Source: Thermothielavioides terrestris NRRL 8126 (Eukaryota > Ascomycota > Sordariomycetes > Sordariales > Chaetomiaceae). Taken from it: a stretch of DNA of 64,000 bases. The stretch spans positions 4,002,001 to 4,066,000 of the forward strand of contig NC_016458.1 in the NCBI RefSeq assembly GCF_000226115.1. Reading direction: 5' to 3'. The position numbers and the translations under genes are program-made. Each line of letters starts with the position of its first letter. Within the stretch, counting starts at the first letter, position 1. Below are positions 1 to 9,275 of this stretch, one piece after another. The notes under the pieces were generated by a model. It ran no database searches, had not been told where the DNA came from, and was given only the letters and a program-made list of their open reading frames with translations.

Positions 1-57
1 TGTTGTTTTTTTCGGTATGTGATATCTTTTTTTTCTCGACATCCTTCGCCGTTTTCC

Positions 58-117
58 CCGTCGCTCTCCCCGTCGCTCTACCCGTCGCTCTACCCGTCGC
101 TCTCCCCGTCGATTTCC
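58..117. repeat. 12-bp tandem repeat (CCGTCGCTCTNC), about 5 units
   Basis: Four near-identical 12-bp units (CCGTCGCTCTCC or CCGTCGCTCTAC) run from 58 to 105, followed by a diverged fifth unit to 117. The array is pyrimidine-rich and ends about 90 bp before the ATG at 206, so it sits in the promoter or 5' leader of the first gene. CT-rich leaders are common in filamentous fungi; the regular 12-bp period is what stands out. Confidence 0.9.
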
Positions 118-205
118 GCCGTCGCGGCACCACCGATTTTCGTCAATCGGGCACTAGTTTCAGTGATTGTGGACTGTACTGACATCGCGGGCTTGGCCAA
201 CAGAA

Positions 206-1622
206 ATGGATTCGACTTTCGTCGCTGTCGCCCTCGCGGGCTTCGTTCTTTCTGCCGTTGTCGCCGAGGCGGCATCGGCCTACGCCGACGTTTGGGAGGT
301 GGTGAGCTCGCTCATCACCTCCGACATGACGGTCGCCGACGCCATCCAGCTCGGCATCGCCGGTTTGTTCCTCCTCCGCCGACCCTGTCAAACAAACCGG
401 CGGCGATTACTGACTTTCCTCCGTAGTCTTCTTCCTCGCCAGCTTGCTGGCACACTTCTTCGTCTTCCTGTGGGGATGCCTCCCCATGGCTGCCTCCAGG
501 TGCCGCCAGGCCCTGGAGTCGTCGCTTGCAGGAACCGCTCGTCGGGTCAATCTGGCTCGCGAGTGTGCTGTCGACGCCGCCTGGGGGTTCATCAATGCCC
601 TCGGGTCAACTACACCTGCCGGCATCCTCATCTGGGTGCTCCGCCGTCTCGTCTGGCCTCTCCTGCTCCTTGTCTTGCGTCCCTTCATTCCGGGGATTCT
701 CAGGAAGTATTTCCTGTGGAAGAGCTGGGCGAAGGACCGGGCGGGAGACTTCGTGGACTATGTCTGCGTCGACAAGGGGAAGCAAGCCGAGCGGCGCCGC
801 GTCATCGAGACGCGGTGGCTCGGGTACGGCGTGCAAGTGGCGAAGCTCAACAAGCTGAACGAGGAGGTCGCCGATATCGCTCGGAAAGCCGCTCACGCCT
901 TCAGCTCTAATAGCAGTTGGCTCGCCGGGAAGTACGAGCACCTTCGGCCGACTGAGTTCGCTGGTCGGGTCGCCGCCGTGGTCCCCGAGGAAGGCCCGGT
1001 CCCGGTTCTCGGTCTCTGGACCCGCCTCCGTCAAAGGATCGACGTCAGCGTCTACGTTGCTGACCAAACCATTCGTCGGATTGAATCCGCGATGGCGAGG
1101 AACCAGGCCAGCATTGCTGACCTGGAGCATCAGTTGGCGTTCCGGTCCCAGGAGCTCCGGGCTATCCATGACCAGGTTCGCATCTGCCAGGCGCGGGCGA
1201 AGCAGGAGTGGATGAGGGCGCAGATCCGCCCCAGACAACTCGCTGCTCTTCGTCCAACCCCCAAGGCCGAACCAGAGACCCGGGCCGGAGAAGGTTCCTC
1301 CCTCCACGAGCGTTTGCAAGCCAAGCTTCGCAAGTGCCTGGACAAGACGGCGTCGGTATCAAACACCGTTGTTCTATACACTCCACCTGCCGACGCCACC
1401 TCCGCCATTACCACCACCACCACTACCACCACCACGAACACCACCACCACCACCGCCGAGCATCCCCCCTCGACCGTGGTTACCGCCCCGCTCCCCGCAC
1501 CCCCCTCCTCGCCGACACCCGAGGAGATACTCGCTCTCGCCGCCGCCACCCCGCTGCCCAGGACCGCCGAAGAGATCGCCATCGATGCGGCCATGGAATC
1601 GATCGAACAGCACCGCGCCTAG
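206..1622 (+). CDS. Unrecognised membrane-anchored protein, upstream half of an interrupted reading frame
   Basis: I read two exons, 206-362 and 427-1622, around a 64-nt intron (donor GTTTGT, branch TACTGAC, acceptor GTAG). Joining keeps frame and gives 450 aa. The first 100 residues hold hydrophobic stretches at about 4-24 and 50-72, and a third about 100 residues further on (PAGILIWVLRRLVWPLLLLV), suggesting a membrane protein. A helical charged region follows, then a Thr-rich tract coded by ACC repeats (about 1411-1460) and a Pro-rich linker. The frame stops at TAG 1620-1622, but the same frame stays open for 943 more codons (next entry). The likely original product is therefore one protein of about 1,390 aa. 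Whether this TAG is real, read through, removed by splicing or a sequence error cannot be decided here. I do not recognise the family. Confidence 0.6.
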
Positions 1623-1643
1623 AGTGCGCGCCTGGACGAAGAA

Positions 1644-4454
1644 ATGCGCCGCTGGAAGAAGGCCTTCAACGCCGGCCAGCAAGAGGAATCCGCGAGACGA
1701 GCCGCCGAGGCCGCAGAGACCCGCCGTTACCTCGCCCAGTCAGCCGACTGGCGACGAGCCCAGCGCCGTCATTACCACGAGGTGCGGTCGGACCGCTCCG
1801 GCAACCCATCCCTCGCCCAGTTCTTGCGCGCCGAGGAGGAGGCCGAAGCCCGGCGACGGGCCCGCGCCGAGTTCCTCCGGCAAACCGAGGACGCGATCCG
1901 CGCCGTGGTCGCCGCCCGCCGGTCCGACGAGGCCAGGCTCGAGTCGGCCCTTGCCGAGGAGAGCAGGCTGAGGGCTGCGTGGGAAGCCGCGCGCGCGACC
2001 CGCACCGCCCTGGAGGCCAAGATCGAGTCGGCACTCGCCGAGGAGAGGAGGCTGAAGGGGCTGTTGGGCGAAAGCCCAGCCGAGGAACCCGAGCCTTCAT
2101 CGAAGGGGAGGGAGAAGGCTGCTGGCCCAGCTCAGGAACCGGAACCTTCATCGAAGGGGAAGGAGAAGGCTGGCAATGACGTCGCTCAGGAACCGGAGAC
2201 GGCGAGGTCCGCGCCCGCCCAGGAACCGGAGAAGGCTGACGCAGCGGCGACTCAGGAACCCGAGTCTTCTTTGAAGAGGAGGGTGAAAGTCGTTCGCTTT
2301 GCCGTCCCCGAGGAACCCGAGTCTCCTTTGGAGAGGAGGGTGAAGGAGGACAACGCGGCGGCCCAGGAACCCGAGACTCCTTTGGAGGGGAGGGTGAAAG
2401 TCGTTCGCTTTGCTGTCCCCGAGGAACCCGAGTCTCCTTTGGAGAGGAAGGTGAAGGAGGACCAGGAGGAGACCCAGGAACCGGAGACGGCGGGGCTCAC
2501 ACCCGCCCAGGAACCGGAGACGGTCGAATCCCCGTCGCTCGCCGAAGAGCCGACTCCTGAGGTGGAGCAGGACGAGGTCAAGGACGGAGCTGACTCGATC
2601 GCCGAGGAACCCGAGCTTCCTTTGGAGGGGAGGGTGAAGGCTGATCATGAGATGGCCGAGCCTGAAGGGTCTTTGACCGGGATGGCTGAGGCTGATTCTC
2701 AGGGCACTCAGGAACCGGAGCTGAAGGCCTCATATGAGGAGGAAGCAATGGTGAAGGTCGCCCAGACGCCGGCTGGACAATCGGAAACCGAGGCCTCATA
2801 CGAGGAGGAGGAGATGATGACAGCTGCGCAACCCCTCGCCGAGGAACCGGAGAAGGTTGGGCAAGCGGGGCCCGCCGAGGAACCGGAGAAGGCAGAGGAG
2901 AGACTCGCCGAGGAACCAGTGAAGGTTGGGCACACAGTGTTCGCTGAGGAACTGGAGAAGGTTGAGGAAGAGCTCGTCGAGGAACTGGTGAAGGTTGGCT
3001 TTATGGATGCCGCCGAGGGACCGGAGAAGACCGAGCAAGCCGTTGCCGAGGAACCGGAACCTGTGGCGGAGCAGGGGATGGAGAAGGCGGCTGACCCGAT
3101 GGAGCTGGACCCAGCCGAGGCGGAAGTCCACGCGGAAGGCTTCGCCTTCCTTCAAGGCGCCGAAGCTCAGCGACGCGCGGAGGAGGAAGAAGAGCGTGCC
3201 ATGGCGCTGGCGCTACAGGCCGCTCTAGAGGAGCATGCGAGGGAGGAAGCCGAAGCTGCGAGGAGAGCTTCAGAGGAGCGAGCTTGGCTTGAGCGGGAGC
3301 AAGCCTTGCTCGAGGAGGCCCGGCGGAGGGAGGAGTCGGAGCGGGCGCTCCAGGCCGCGTTTGCCGCGAGGCTGCGGGCCGATGAAGAGCACCGCGCTGC
3401 CGCTCAAGCTGCGGCCGAGACCGCATATGCGGAGGAGGTCAGCATGCTTGACGCGCCCGACTCCGGCCCCAATGCCGAGGCCGAGAACGCCCAAGACCCC
3501 GACGCCGGGGTGTCCAAGTCAGACCGGGCTGACGAGGACAGCGAAATCTCGAGTCTCAACTCGGAGGATTTCGCCTGGCTGAACGCCTTGATCCCCCAGG
3601 GGACTCAGGAGCAGGACGCCACCCCGGCGGAGGGGCGGGTCGAAGCAGCGACCCAAGGCACCCAGGAGGCCGTGCCGCAGTCCGCACCCGCGGAGGAGGC
3701 CAAGCCGACTGGCTCTGCCGAGGCGAGCCGCGACGACGGGGCGCCTCCCCTCGTCCTCACCTTCGGCCAGGTCAAGCCGGAGACGACCGCGGTGACCGTT
3801 CCGCAGACGGAGTTCGTCTTCAGGGCGGACTTCTCAGGGACGGCGCCCAGACTCCAGGCCGACGCAGCGGAAGCCAAGTCCGCTCCCGCGGACGCGGCCA
3901 AGCAGCAGAAGGCCGGGCCAGCCATTCCTGCCGGGCGGAAGGTGCTGCGCGCTCGCGGAGCGAAGGGCAGCGCGGAAGCCAGACGGAAGGCTGCGCTGGA
4001 GCTGCAGGCTCTCCAGGCCCGCCCGAAGCTTGAGGACTTGGAGGAGCTGACGGAGGAGAACGCCGCGTGGGTGGCGGAGGTGGAGGAGGCCTGGCTCGCA
4101 GAGCTCCAGGCCGACTCGGGTGCCGACTCCAAGGGGAAGGAGAAGGCAAAGTCCGGGCCCGAAGCGCGGGCCGAGGTGCGAACCCGGCTCGCGCTTGAGT
4201 TTCAGGCCATCGAGGAGGCACGGCAGCGGTCCGAGAGCGCCTACCTGAGCGGGGTAGAGCTGTTCCAGGGCCGTGAGACCACCTTCCGAGAGGCCAAATA
4301 CGACGAGGAAGCGCTCTTCGACCCGCGCGCAGCGACAGCTCGCCGCGAGGCGGAGATCGCTTTCGCAATGAGCAAGGCCGCCGAGGAGGCTCGGCGGTCT
4401 GCCGCTGCGATAGCTCCTCCCGAGGAGGAAGAAGAGGTGTCCGAAGAAGAGTAG
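1644..4454 (+). CDS. Glu/Pro-rich repetitive coiled-coil protein, downstream half of the interrupted frame
   Basis: The frame is open from 1623, directly after the TAG; its first ATG is at 1644, giving 936 aa. The start is charged and helical (RRWKKAF, then Ala/Arg/Glu heptads). The middle, about residues 140-480, is a degenerate array of short modules built on EEPE or QEPE followed by Ser, Pro and Lys/Arg. The C-terminal half is again long Ala/Glu/Arg helix ending in an acidic EEEEEVSEEE tail. No catalytic motif or known domain is visible. Because it is in phase with the upstream membrane-anchored exon, I infer that it is the cytoplasmic coiled-coil part of the same protein rather than an independent gene. 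An independent start at 1644 would have to lie only 22 bp after the upstream stop. Confidence 0.55.
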   Translation: MRRWKKAFNAGQQEESARRAAEAAETRRYLAQSADWRRAQRRHYHEVRSDRSGNPSLAQFLRAEEEAEARRRARAEFLRQTEDAIRAVVAARRSDEARLESALAEESRLRAAWEAARATRTALEAKIESALAEERRLKGLLGESPAEEPEPSSKGREKAAGPAQEPEPSSKGKEKAGNDVAQEPETARSAPAQEPEKADAAATQEPESSLKRRVKVVRFAVPEEPESPLERRVKEDNAAAQEPETPLEGRVKVVRFAVPEEPESPLERKVKEDQEETQEPETAGLTPAQEPETVESPSLAEEPTPEVEQDEVKDGADSIAEEPELPLEGRVKADHEMAEPEGSLTGMAEADSQGTQEPELKASYEEEAMVKVAQTPAGQSETEASYEEEEMMTAAQPLAEEPEKVGQAGPAEEPEKAEERLAEEPVKVGHTVFAEELEKVEEELVEELVKVGFMDAAEGPEKTEQAVAEEPEPVAEQGMEKAADPMELDPAEAEVHAEGFAFLQGAEAQRRAEEEEERAMALALQAALEEHAREEAEAARRASEERAWLEREQALLEEARRREESERALQAAFAARLRADEEHRAAAQAAAETAYAEEVSMLDAPDSGPNAEAENAQDPDAGVSKSDRADEDSEISSLNSEDFAWLNALIPQGTQEQDATPAEGRVEAATQGTQEAVPQSAPAEEAKPTGSAEASRDDGAPPLVLTFGQVKPETTAVTVPQTEFVFRADFSGTAPRLQADAAEAKSAPADAAKQQKAGPAIPAGRKVLRARGAKGSAEARRKAALELQALQARPKLEDLEELTEENAAWVAEVEEAWLAELQADSGADSKGKEKAKSGPEARAEVRTRLALEFQAIEEARQRSESAYLSGVELFQGRETTFREAKYDEEALFDPRAATARREAEIAFAMSKAAEEARRSAAAIAPPEEEEEVSEEE
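2283..2464 (+). repeat. 111-bp imperfect direct duplication inside the Glu/Pro repeat array
   Basis: A segment of about 70 bp at 2283-2353 recurs at 2394-2464 with few changes, an offset of 111 bp or 37 codons. Each copy encodes KVVRFAVPEEPESPLER followed by a charged linker. Such long in-frame repeats point to expansion by unequal exchange. Confidence 0.85.
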
Positions 4455-4641
4455 GAGCCTTTGTTTTTCTCCGAGGAAGGGAGGCCTCGTCCGGGTCCCG
4501 CCACCGCCAGAACAGGGGCAGCATGGGGACCGGCAACGCACACGACGGAAGCATTAACTCTTTCTGGGCAGGGTAGCGGAGGGTGGGCCAGAAAGAGGCT
4601 GAAGTCTTTGCGTTGCCGCAACTGTGTCTGTCTACGTTCAT

Positions 4642-6240
4642 CTACCGGTTCTTCAATCTCGTCCAACCACTTGTTCCCTTGGCTGTGTTGGCGCTGTCGG
4701 AAACGCCGCCGTTCACCGCGACAGCCCGCACCGTCATTACGCTCGCAGCACCGAGGTCACCGCGCCCAGCGGATCCGCCACTGCCATGACCTCGCACCAA
4801 CACGCCGTCGTCCAAACCGTCCTCGACTTCGTCGCCCTCGATCTTTTCCCAGTCCAGCATCGGGGCCTCGCTCGACAGCCGCTTCTTTAGTCGGTCCGCC
4901 AGCTTCAGCGGCGGCAGGATCTTGAAGTTACGGACGAATTCGGTACCTTCGGCTCCCCCGAGAAAGCTATGCAGCGTCCCGTGCGACCAGCGACCGAGCA
5001 TGACCTTAGGCTTCGTGATCTCGCCATTGTCCTCATCTCTCGGACTCCCGGTCGACGGCGTTAGCGAAGAGGGGAAGGTCGGCTCAACCGAGCGGCGGTG
5101 CAATTGATCACCGATGAGGAGCCGCCAAAGGTTTTGGCCGATGTTGCACATGTCCTCGTACGAGTCCTTGTCGCCGAACGAGACACCCTGCGAGCAGCAC
5201 GCCCAGGCGATATCATACGCCAGCAGAGACGCCCCTTCCAAGAAGAACGAGTATGCAGACGGATCTTCCTTGGCCAGCGTGGGAAGCGGCTTGTCGATAA
5301 ATAACGGACGAGGCCACGGCACATGTCTCTGCTCCCCATCATCCGACACAGGCGGAATCTGCGATGCCACTGACCCCGGGAAAGGCACTTCTCCATGCTT
5401 GTAGGATGACGCAAGCGAGAAGATGGTCGGTCGCGGATAGTCGGCACGGGGAATCGTGATCTCGGCAGGCAGCCGAATGGACAGATAATGAGCGGCCAGC
5501 ACCAAGATATGGGCAATGTGCGCGAAGGACGTGGATATCACCTCGGGCGACAAACCTGCCAACAACGGTCAGCCAAACGAGTCAGACAACAATCTTTCTC
5601 ATCTTTCCTCCCGGCGGCAGGCAGCAAAACAAGCAGACTCACTATTCATGGCGTGAAGGTCAAAAATCTCAACCCCGCCGATCTCATACCGCTTGACGCT
5701 GCCCTTCTTGATCTGACGGAGACCGTACAACCTGGCAGAGCTCTCGCACAGAAACGCCCTTGTCTCGGCCATGCTGTCGGCGCTACGATTCCACTTGTAC
5801 TTCAGTCTTTGAGTGGAGCGCTGCACCTCGTCCAACTGCCTGTTCCACCTCGCCCAGGTGCCAGCCGAGGCCGACGCAAGATCCGACTTCTTCTGGGCAA
5901 TAGCTTTCTTTTTGGCGGCAATCTCCCTGCGCGCAGCATCGATCTCGTCCTTCAGCCTGTCGGCTTGCGCGATAATCTGGCTCGTCCGGTCGGCGGCAGC
6001 CGCCTCCTCCGCTCTCAGCCAGTCGACGTGGGCACCCGTCTTGAACTTTGCATCCTGCGTCACTCCTACTCCTTCCTGGCTCGCCAAGGCGGCTTCGACC
6101 CGGTGCTCGGCATCCTCAGTCTCTATCAGCGCTTGGGCATACTCGACCCGGCTCTCATACAGGCAGTTCCTCGCGTCGACGGCACAAAGGAACGGCAGCT
6201 TCTTCGCGTGGTGCGGCCGGTGGCAAATGCTGCAGTTCAT
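4642..6240 (-). CDS. atg14: Atg14/Barkor-like autophagy PI3-kinase complex subunit
   Basis: Two exons, 6240-5643 and 5555-4642, flank an 87-nt intron (donor GTGAGT, branch GCTGAC, acceptor GGCAG); the product is 503 aa. The N-terminus has the Atg14 cysteine pattern (Cys3, Cys6, Cys19, Cys26, starting MNCSICHRPHH). A long coiled coil follows at about residues 40-160. The splice joins DLHAMN to SLSPEVISTSFAHIAHIL, the conserved core of the Atg14/UVRAG fold that packs with Vps34-Vps15-Atg6. In this family Atg14 directs PI3-kinase complex I to the phagophore assembly site. The C-terminus (about the last 150 residues) is low-complexity and acidic. It converges on the repetitive gene to its left, with fewer than 190 bp between stop codons. 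Confidence 0.88.
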
Positions 6241-7345
6241 GGTGGCCTCGTCACTTTGTCACCCGAAGACCGGAGAGCAAAGGCACAACAGTTTCTTTCG
6301 CAACTCTGGGATCCTGCGCCGTGCACTTTGCGGTGTTCGGGGAAAGAGGCCCCTCCAGGCAGCGGCAAGGCGGCCTTTTAATACTTGAGCTGGCAGTGGC
6401 AGTGGCAGCCTTGCATTTCAGGGATCGCGTGGCGTGCCGTGGCGAAAACTATCTTCTTCCGCCTTCCCAGAACGAGGCAGAATCGGCTTCCTGAAATCAC
6501 AAAAAGAAGCGGAAGCTTGGATGGAGTGCTCGGCTGATCTCGAATTCTCAAGTCACCTGGTGTCACAGTCCCGAAAGAGAGGCCGCACAGGTCCACGCCC
6601 GGATCTTATCGTTCCCGCGTCATCCCGCTATCAAGCTGCAACTGCAACCTGGAACACATCCATGTGCCCCGGTCCCACACGGCGCCCCACAGCTTGGCAC
6701 GCCTGATCTCGACCAATCAACCTCCCGCTGCGTGCCTGCAGCTCCGGCAATCATCCCGGCGAACCGTCCGCTCCCGTCATTCGAGAATGCACTTTCCCCC
6801 ACTAAAAACCGTTGACAACTCATCGTCCGGACCTCCATCTGCAGAGAGGCAGGCAACACCAATCAGTCACCGCAGCGGGCTTGCGGGATTGATATTGGGC
6901 ATCGAGACAGTTCGGGCATTGTCCCGCGTCGAGGCCTACCTAGGGAGCGGGGTCAAAGGGCCTCTTGCGCGCAAGGAAGCGAGAGAGAAACGTCCCAGGA
7001 GGAGCCTGCAGCAACCACCATTCGCGAATGGCGTCTTCGCCGTGCATCTTGAGCCAAACAGAAACTGGCATCAACTTGGCGAATAATTGACCCAACCGGC
7101 GGCAAAGCCATATCTTTCATTCGCAGCAGCTGCAGGAGGCAGTCAAAAAGAGCACTCGACTCCGAACTGCCTCATCCACCGGCGCTCTCCCCGTTTCTCT
7201 GCGTCACCTCCATCCCATTGAGGTCAGAAAGAGCGCCTTCTGTTTTGTCGGACACCGACTTCAGCTTAGAGCAATTGTCTCTGCGAGTGTCTTCGCTTCA
7301 TTTCGAATCCTACCTATTCAACAAAGCAATCCAATCCAGGCTCTG
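6241..7345. other. Divergent intergenic region, atg14 / small hypothetical gene
   Basis: About 1.1 kb between two divergent starts, so it should hold both promoters. Only short, unsupported ORFs occur. The last 200 bp before the ATG at 7346 are pyrimidine-rich, as expected for a fungal 5' leader. I see no RNA gene or repeat. Confidence 0.6.
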
Positions 7346-8022
7346 ATGGCCAGCTCGTCACCTCATTCTCCCTCCTCCTCAAAGACGTCTGGCCGCGAGT
7401 CGCCAGCGAAGACACCCGAGTCACCTGTTCTGCCTTCCACAAGGGCGGAGGCGATCCAAAACAGTCCTCCGAAACCTGTGCTCTCCGACACGATGGATGC
7501 TCAGACCGCGCATTCCAAGCCTCACGGCGGCCGCACCCAGGTCAAGACGCCAGAATTGCGCCACTCCAATGAGCGCATGAACGGGCAAAAAGAATCTGCC
7601 GAGAGATCTCCCAGCACGCCTGGCCATCTGGCACCATTTGACTGGGACGAGTTCGAGGCTCGCTACGAGGAGGCTCTCGCCGATGCTGATCGCAACGAGC
7701 AGGAGCTTCTCAAGGAGTTTGAGGAACTTGTTAAGGTGAGGCGGTTCTCAAGCGCTGTGTCCGGGGACACATTCGCTAACAACATCCGCAGTTCTTCAAT
7801 GTCTGGGCCTCCGCTGCCTCTGTCCATGACACCGAGCGCGGGGTGAAACGACTCCAGACACGAGAGCGATACGTCAAGATCGCTGAACAGAGCTTGTTGC
7901 AGAAGAAGAAGCACCGTGAGTCCTGCCGCTTTCGGAAGTGTCTGCTGTCTAGCTGACCAGCACCAGTCACTGAGGTTGTTCGCGCTTTCCAAAGCGCCCT
8001 GGCGCTCCTGAGCCAGTCTTAG
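7346..8022 (+). CDS. Small conserved-looking hypothetical protein (189 aa)
   Basis: Three exons are read: 7346-7735, 7792-7915 and 7967-8022. The introns have GTGAGG...CGCAG (branch GCTAAC) and GTGAGT...CCAG (branch GCTGAC). A second possible acceptor 6 nt upstream (7960) would add two residues without changing frame. The first 90 residues are a Ser/Pro-rich, probably disordered region. From FDWDEFEARYEEALADAD onward the protein is strongly helical and charged, ending in AFQSALALLSQS. That two-part layout, with clean introns that preserve the helical frame, supports a real gene. I cannot name its family; a short coiled-coil subunit of a larger complex is a guess only. Confidence 0.65.
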
Positions 8023-8632
8023 CCTCCGCCCACAAGAAACACAACACCGGTGGTGGCTTTGACGATATCAGCGAGGATCTCATCTCCAACGAAAACCATC
8101 AACGCTCAGGACGGACTCTCAGGGCGCTTTCAACGACTAGTCATATTCTGGTGCGCAGGTTGCGGTCACCCAACAGATCAATGCTGGCGGCATGGGCTCT
8201 TTTGGCTGGCGGCATCAGCTGGGGCGTTCGGCTCTCATCTCTGAGCAATGACACCATGGTCTACGCCCAATCCTCAAAGATCTCTCATCTACTTCGCCTG
8301 CCAGCCACTCTTCGGCCGCCAGCTACCTACCCTCTTCCTTACTGTGTTGACAGTAATCTGACCCAACCTGCGCAAGAGCGCTCTTCCTGCACAAGCCGCG
8401 ACAAACACACCACAGAAATTGAACAAAAAGAAAAAAGAAGAAAAACAGAAAAGAAAAGAAAGCAAGGAAAATCAGCTCCTTGCAGCAACAATCATCCGGG
8501 CCTCGCTCTGAGCACGTGACCGACCGTGAAAGTCGGCACTCTTCCGACCCACTCGTTCCACTTTCGGCCAGCTATCAACCAAACCGAACCAAACCGAATC
8601 CAAACCAAAGGTCACCTCCTGCTTGCGCCAAC
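8023..8632. other. Intergenic spacer upstream of the DUF3807 gene
   Basis: Probably the 3' end of the small gene followed by the promoter and leader of the next. It contains an A-rich purine stretch at about 8415-8470 and a run of ACCGAACC-like words at about 8577-8607. No coding signal is convincing. Confidence 0.5.
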
Positions 8633-9275
8633 ATGGCGGGCCCTCCGCTCAAAGTGCCACAGATCAGCCAGGTTGGTTTTCTCACTTTCTATTCTGGTCA
8701 GGAACAAGTCAGTTAATGATGTCTTATAGGCTGAAATGGCTGCATTCCACGAAGCGCACTTTTCCCAAGCTGCGACAGATCACTTCCACGCCCACTTCCT
8801 CCGACCCGAGCATCCGCCCGCTGAAGACATCACATACCACGCGGCCGATGACGAAGAATACTATGAGGAAGAGGACGATGGGCTCGGTTACTACCCCGAT
8901 GGCGTCAAACGGACCCTCACCGACGAGCAGATTGCCATCTTCAGACACTCTGAACTCGAAGCTCTCCGCCGCGCAAGAGAATCTTCCAACATGAGAAGGG
9001 AAGCATCCACCCATTCCGAGGAAGATGCGGCTCATGACATGTCTGAAGGCGAGGTCTCGTCGCCGACACCCGCCGCCACCGCGAACAGATCCAAAAAGCG
9101 GAAGCGGGGCAAAACCAAGAACAAAACCAAAAACGGGGGAGAGCCGATCGATCTGCGCAAGCGAACATGGGACGTGGTCGACGCGGGTCTGGCTACTCTT
9201 GACTACGATGAGGAAGACAGCCAGCCGGTCGAGGCCAGCATGATCCAGCGACGTCGCATCTCTTACGACGACTGA
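8633..9275 (+). CDS. DUF3807 family protein
   Basis: Exon 1 is 8633-8671 (MAGPPLKVPQISQ) and exon 2 is 8730-9275, with a 58-nt intron (donor GTTGGT, branch GTTAAT, acceptor TATAG); 194 aa. The block YYPDGVKRTLTDEQIAIFRH near residues 80-100 is what I recognise as the fungal DUF3807 signature. Around it are an acidic stretch (DDEEYYEEEDDG), a basic patch (KKRKRGKTKNKTKN) that could be a nuclear localisation signal, and a C-terminal RRRISYDD. The biochemical role of this family is not known to me; the basic patch suggests a nuclear protein. The start at 8633 is preferred over 8736 because the short first exon splices in frame. Confidence 0.8.

Noticed and set aside
1354..1622. Possible intron (GTATCA...CCTAG) that would remove the TAG at 1620
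   Set aside because: It is phase-compatible, but the donor is weak, no CTRAC branch site is near the acceptor, and the 269 nt read as a plausible open frame. Kept only as an alternative in the finding.
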